Source of the DNA: Neobacillus terrae
GTDB taxonomy: Bacteria > Bacillota > Bacilli > Bacillales > Cytobacillaceae
Reading direction: 5' to 3'
NCBI RefSeq assembly: GCF_011393025.1
Contig: NZ_JAAOEO010000005.1
Span: forward strand, 186,001-250,000
DNA length: 64,000 nucleotides
Notes under the pieces: model-generated
The model's database searches: none
Seen by the model: only the letters and a program-made list of their open reading frames with translations
What the model was told of the DNA's origin: nothing
Position numbers and translations under genes: made by a program
In this document: positions 60,305-64,000 of the stretch, one piece after another
Layout: each line of letters opens with the position of its first letter
Position numbering within the stretch: the stretch's first letter is position 1

Positions 60305-62278
60305 TTATTCAGTAGCAGATGTTTTTGTTTTAGCCTTTTTAGATTTTCCATCATTCGGTCCTAAATAAGAGTACGCGTTAGGATTAATCGGTTTAAATCC
60401 TTGTGGTGTATAAAAACGCAGTAAGTCTTTATTCACAACCTCGTCAGACATTTGCAGTTCAGTATTTACTTCATTCGAAGTTGATTTATATGCCTTTTGA
60501 TCAGGCAGTAATTCACCAGTCACTGGATTATAGTATTTCTCCCCTATGGCTGTAACACCAGGAGATACGAAATCACCATTTCTAAATAATGCCCAGTTGC
60601 GGTGACTTTTTGATAATAAATCAGACCCAAATTCAATGTAATCCTTGGTATCAATACCTAGTAAATGAAGGAGTGTCGGACGAACGTCTACTTCGCCTCC
60701 ATATTGATGCTGGACTCCGCCTTTTACACCTGGTACGTGGATATACAATGGAACTTCCTGAAGCTGAGCATTTATAGCTGGTGTGATTTTTGGAACACCA
60801 AGGACTTTTGCCATAGCTGTATTATGATTTTCAGAAAGACCATAATGGTCACCATAAAGGACGATGACAGTATTATCGTATAATCCATCTGCCTTTAAGG
60901 CATCAAAAAATTGCTTAAGAGCTTCGTCCATATAATGAGCAGATTGAAAATAATTGTTTACGACTGAATCGCCATAATCACCTGCTGGGAAGTTTGTATC
61001 CTGTTGATCCATTTCAAATGGGAAATGGTTTGATAGGGATATAAATTTTGTATAGAATGGTTTTTTCAACCCTTCAAGCATTGGCATGGATTCCTGGAAG
61101 AAAGGCTTATCCTTCATACCGTAGTTCTTTGTATTTCCTGGAGTGTTCATATCATAATACTCCGCATCGTAGAACTGGTCATAGCCCAAAGCTTTATACA
61201 TAACGTTTCGATTCCAGAATGTCTTGTAATTTCCATGGAATACTGCAGATGAATAGCCTTGCTGGCCCAGAATGGCAGGTGTTGCCTGGTATGTGTTTTG
61301 AGCTTTGTTAACAAATACAGCGCCTTGTCCTAAAGGATATAAAGAGTTTTCCATTAAGAATTCCGCATCAGATGTTTTACCTTGTCCCGTTTGATGATAA
61401 AAATTATCAAAATAAAACGTGCTGCCATCATGTGCTAAGGAATTCAAAAAAGGCGTTACTTCTTGTCCATCAGGCATTTTATAATCAATCATGAAATTCT
61501 GGAATGATTCAAGTGATACATAAATAACGTTCATTCCTTTTGCTTTTCCAAAATATGCAGGATTTGGTGGCGCATAATGAGCTGTTCGGTAGTTCTGGAT
61601 ATTTGTAATATCACTGCTGCTCGCCATTGCCCGCTCACTTGAAGTTCGAATATTTTGGATGGCATCATAAATGGTAAAATTATATGCCCCTAAATATTTG
61701 ACTAGGTAGTTTCTGTCAAAGGAACGCGATAGTAATTGCGGACGGTCCTTTTCTGCTAATCCTAGGTTAAAAAGAAAAGTACTTACAGATAATAAAAGAA
61801 CCACTTGGTAGGATTTACGTGTTTTTGATACTGCCTTTTTGAATACAGTTAATGCAAGTACGATGAGGATAATCGTATCCGTAAAATAAAAAATATCAAG
61901 CAAGTTCATTAGGGAGTTTGCACTGTCTCCCAACTGTCCTGCATTTGATTTCGCCTGCATTAAAACCGGTACAGTTATAAAGTCATTGAAAAATCGGTAA
62001 TAAACGATGTTAGCATATAAAACAAATGACAATAGAAAATTGATACTAATCATTAATTTTTTGGCATGCTTTTTAGAAAGTAAAGCTAGCCCGATAAAAA
62101 ATAAAGCCGTGCTAATGGGGTTTATAGCTAACAAAAACTTTTGTAAATTATTATCTATCCCTAATTTAAACTCTGATTGATACGCTGCATACGTCTTGAT
62201 CCAAAATAAAATTACAGCGATGGCAAAAAAGACTATATTACTATTTTCTAATTTTTTTATAAGTTTATTCTTTTCCAT
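60305..62278 (-). CDS. ltaS: Lipoteichoic acid synthase family protein
   Basis: A 657-residue protein with five N-terminal membrane segments (residues 15-175) and an extracellular sulfatase-like domain (about 225-600). VIYVSLESFQNF supplies a metal-binding Glu, GQGKTSDAEFLM the catalytic Thr, and VIVLYGDHYGLSENH the Asp/His metal ligands. It transfers glycerolphosphate from phosphatidylglycerol to build lipoteichoic acid. B. subtilis has four paralogues (LtaS, YfnI, YqgS, YvgJ); which one this matches is open. GAGGAG is 6 nt before the ATG. Confidence 0.9.
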   Translation of the reverse strand: MEKNKLIKKLENSNIVFFAIAVILFWIKTYAAYQSEFKLGIDNNLQKFLLAINPISTALFFIGLALLSKKHAKKLMISINFLLSFVLYANIVYYRFFNDFITVPVLMQAKSNAGQLGDSANSLMNLLDIFYFTDTIILIVLALTVFKKAVSKTRKSYQVVLLLSVSTFLFNLGLAEKDRPQLLSRSFDRNYLVKYLGAYNFTIYDAIQNIRTSSERAMASSSDITNIQNYRTAHYAPPNPAYFGKAKGMNVIYVSLESFQNFMIDYKMPDGQEVTPFLNSLAHDGSTFYFDNFYHQTGQGKTSDAEFLMENSLYPLGQGAVFVNKAQNTYQATPAILGQQGYSSAVFHGNYKTFWNRNVMYKALGYDQFYDAEYYDMNTPGNTKNYGMKDKPFFQESMPMLEGLKKPFYTKFISLSNHFPFEMDQQDTNFPAGDYGDSVVNNYFQSAHYMDEALKQFFDALKADGLYDNTVIVLYGDHYGLSENHNTAMAKVLGVPKITPAINAQLQEVPLYIHVPGVKGGVQHQYGGEVDVRPTLLHLLGIDTKDYIEFGSDLLSKSHRNWALFRNGDFVSPGVTAIGEKYYNPVTGELLPDQKAYKSTSNEVNTELQMSDEVVNKDLLRFYTPQGFKPINPNAYSYLGPNDGKSKKAKTKTSATE

Positions 62279-62655
62279 TCTAATCTCCTCTCACCTACCA
62301 AAAGCTCCGGTAAACGAAGTGAAGCCTTATTATACCATATTTTTTATCCATCCATTGTCCTATTTTTGTGGCTAGAATGGAAAAGTACTGATTCAATTCC
62401 CAAGAACTATCATACCTACTAAATATGAACGAACTATGAACAAACAAGAAAAAAATTAAAAAACCAACATAAAAAATTTTAATAGATTTAGTTGATCCTT
62501 TGGATTCAATTTACAAATCTTATTTTATGCTGTTTGTTATCATTTATGCTCTTTCGCTAATCAAAGTAATAAATTCCTAAAATAAATATAAGCTTCTTAG
62601 GAAACCGATAAAAGAAAGCGAATATTAGTTGTATAAAATATAGGAGGTACAATAA
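62279..62655. other. AT-rich promoter region between divergent genes
   Basis: About 380 bp between the LTA synthase gene and the DinB remnant. No gene or conserved leader seen. Confidence 0.35.
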
Positions 62656-63124
62656 ATGAAGCTTCGCCAGGAAACTTTTTTTAAGCAATTAGAAGGTTTT
62701 AGAGGTTACTGTTAAAAACCGCAAATGTTACAGACGCCGAAGCCGAAATCATTCCTAAAGGTTTTAAAAATAATATTCGCTGGAATCTCGGTCACGTTTA
62801 TATTGAACGATATATGTGGATTAAGACATTGATTAAAGAAGATGTAGATGTTAATCAGCAATTCAATGAATGGTTTGGCTGGGGAACCTCTCGGAAGAAC
62901 TTTACCGGCGAAACTCCTTCCCTGGAAAATTGAAGGCATGGCTTAGAGGGCAGCTTGGAAAAATTAAGGAGTCATATGGTGATAGATTAGAAGAGGAGTT
63001 TTCACCAACAGAAATGTGGAATATGTCTACCATTGAGCAAGTCCTGCTCTGGACAAATTTCCACGAGGGTATGCATCTGTAAACCATACTCGACATAAAA
63101 AAATTAATCAACACGCCTATTTAA
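62656..63124 (+). pseudogene. DinB-family protein gene with two frameshifts and a stop
   Basis: AGGAGG before ATG 62656 opens MKLRQETFFKQLEGFR; the next frame reads LLLKTANVTDAEAEIIPKGF, NNIRWNLGHVYIERYMW and WFGWGTSRKNFTGETPSLE; a third frame KLKAWLRGQLGKIKESYGD to NFHEGMHL; then TAA and TILDIKKLIN. Together this is a four-helix DinB/YfiT protein; the NLGHVYIERYMW and NFHEGMHL helices carry its three metal-binding histidines' region. Not functional as it stands. Confidence 0.75.
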
Positions 63125-63183
63125 AGTAACTAAATGGGGATATTTTTTTCCTATCCCCTCTTCTATAGCGAACAGAAGTACAG

Positions 63184-63730
63184 TTATAGTTCTGGAGGAA
63201 GTTTGTATATAACTTTCCCCTCAGCATCTAAAAATTCCATTCGTGGTATATCGTTTTCATCAATTGCCATTCGAATTCTAGGGTTTTCCTTTACTGTCTG
63301 ATAATTGAACGATTACCTCTCCATTTTGATTTTTCCCCATAAAGGCACGGCTGGTATTGCCTTCCCATAATTTATCTAGCTCTAAATCCTTTTCTTCTCT
63401 GGATAAACTTGATTCTTGAAGTTCCTTATCTTTTTCTATAATTTCCGGTAAAGGTTTGGCAGGTCTATCATAAATAGAGAAGCCGTAATCCCTTTCGCCA
63501 TTATTTTCTGTATAACTCATTTGTACAACTTGATCCTGTTTATATTGGTCAAAAGTTAAAGAGGCTGTCGATTCATAATTTCCCTTTTCATCTTTCCAGC
63601 TTCCAAATATTAACCCCCCGCACTCATCCCCTTCTCCGTTGTAAAACATTAATCCAGTGATTGGGCCATTCTGTCTGTGGCATGGAAGAATATCTCTTCC
63701 ATCAATAATTGCAGGTGGAATATGATCTTA
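63184..63730 (-). pseudogene. Broken gene of unknown family (FYNGEGDECGGLIFG motif)
   Basis: From about 63730 the minus strand reads IPPAIIDGRDILPCHRQNG, GLMFYNGEGDECGGLIFGS, SLTFDQYKQDQVVQMSY, then breaks near 63296 and continues in the next frame PRIRMAIDENDIPRMEFL to a stop at 63184. An extra C in GGAAAACCC explains the break. The N-terminal part upstream of IPPAIIDG is missing. The motif GEGDECGGLIFG is familiar from uncharacterised Bacillus proteins; function unknown. Confidence 0.65.
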
Positions 63731-63803
63731 TACAATGGTTGATAGAAAAGTGGGCAATCAACTAATATTATAAAAAGGACTCACACAAGAGGGGAGGAAA
63801 ATG

Positions 63804-64000
63804 ATGTATCACTTGAGTTATCAAGTTCCAGACACTGTGCTGCTCACAACAAAAATACCGGTTATAAACGACGAAGGTAAAACCATTTTTTTGCTGCAAA
63901 AACAGAGGCTTGGTTTCCTTGGTACAATCGCTGACCTTGCATTGCGATATGGAGTCCGTCATTGTTATCAGATTACCCTGCCAAATGGTAAGCCGATTTA
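63804..64000 (+). CDS. Tubby C-terminal / LURP-one-like protein, N-terminal part
   Basis: GGGGAGG 6-7 nt before the tandem ATG at 63801/63804 opens a frame that runs to the window edge: MYHLSYQVPDTVLLTTKIP, GKTIFLLQKQRLGFLGTIAD, LALRYGVRHCYQITL. The pattern resembles small Bacillus proteins of the YxjI/tubby-C-like fold. Truncated by the window, so only about 66 residues are visible. Confidence 0.5.
   Translation, partial: MYHLSYQVPDTVLLTTKIPVINDEGKTIFLLQKQRLGFLGTIADLALRYGVRHCYQITLPNGKPI

Noticed and set aside
60108..60368. Open frames over the CCGCC array on both strands
   Set aside because: They result from a 21-bp period that avoids stops; one runs into the LTA synthase gene on the other strand.

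Overview
The window is low-GC chromosomal DNA from a member of the Bacillaceae (Firmicutes). Many genes match Bacillus subtilis families in content and often in order: mccA/yrrT, yhgD-yhgE, ansR with ansAB, an adaA-alkA-ogt set, prsA, abrB, yfmQ and ltaS. Shine-Dalgarno sites are strong (GGAGG types), GTG and TTG starts are common, and intrinsic terminators and cis-acting leaders of Firmicute type (a T-box, a c-di-AMP riboswitch) are present. No rRNA, tRNA, CRISPR array, transposase or phage module was seen.

Layout. 0-12.6 kb holds metabolic and envelope genes: the start of mccA, yrrT, a TetR/YhgE pair, an AI-2E-type permease, a site-2 protease, aspartase/asparaginase with its divergent repressor, and an amino-acid permease. 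12.6-26 kb is accessory and eroded: remnants of acetyltransferase, MFS and NUDIX genes, an orphan-looking c-di-AMP riboswitch in front of a Gp49-family gene, CBO0543-type membrane proteins, DUF3231, a quinone-oxidoreductase-like enzyme, an amidohydrolase and a second sliding clamp. 26-30 kb carries a compatible-solute ABC transporter of OpuF type (permease fused to binding protein) facing a BusR-like GntR/RCK_C regulator. 30-39 kb has small and broken genes plus an adaptive-response DNA-repair operon (adaA-alkA-ogt). 39-49 kb contains a DJ-1 protein, PrsA foldase, a quinone-stress pair (FMN reductase and ring-cleavage dioxygenase) behind MhqR-like boxes, a T-box-controlled second arginyl-tRNA synthetase, and a DsbA/FrnE-like protein whose first active-site cysteine codon is TGA. 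49-64 kb has AbrB, two nucleotidyltransferase/GNAT genes, PadR with its membrane partner, an esterase, a tyrosinase-like mini-protein, YfmQ, LtaS and several frameshifted genes.

Themes. (1) c-di-AMP/osmotic control may occur twice, in the ydaO-type riboswitch and the BusR-like regulator beside OpuF. (2) Intergenic repeats are abundant: three arrays with an exact 21-bp period (about 7.4, 57.5 and 60.2 kb), composite elements with shared flanks and different cores (16.7, 32.5 kb, tail at 54.9 kb), and palindromic elements. (3) At least fourteen coding regions carry frameshifts or in-frame stops. Some frameshifts lie in homopolymer runs and could be sequencing errors; the nonsense codons are more likely real decay or, in the DsbA case, recoding.

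The strongest candidates for something new are the UGA-containing DsbA/FrnE gene with a hairpin about 22 nt downstream, the 21-bp-period arrays, and a hairpin-plus-short-peptide element found twice (17.8 kb and 23.7 kb). All function assignments come from reading motifs and family resemblance; no database search was run.
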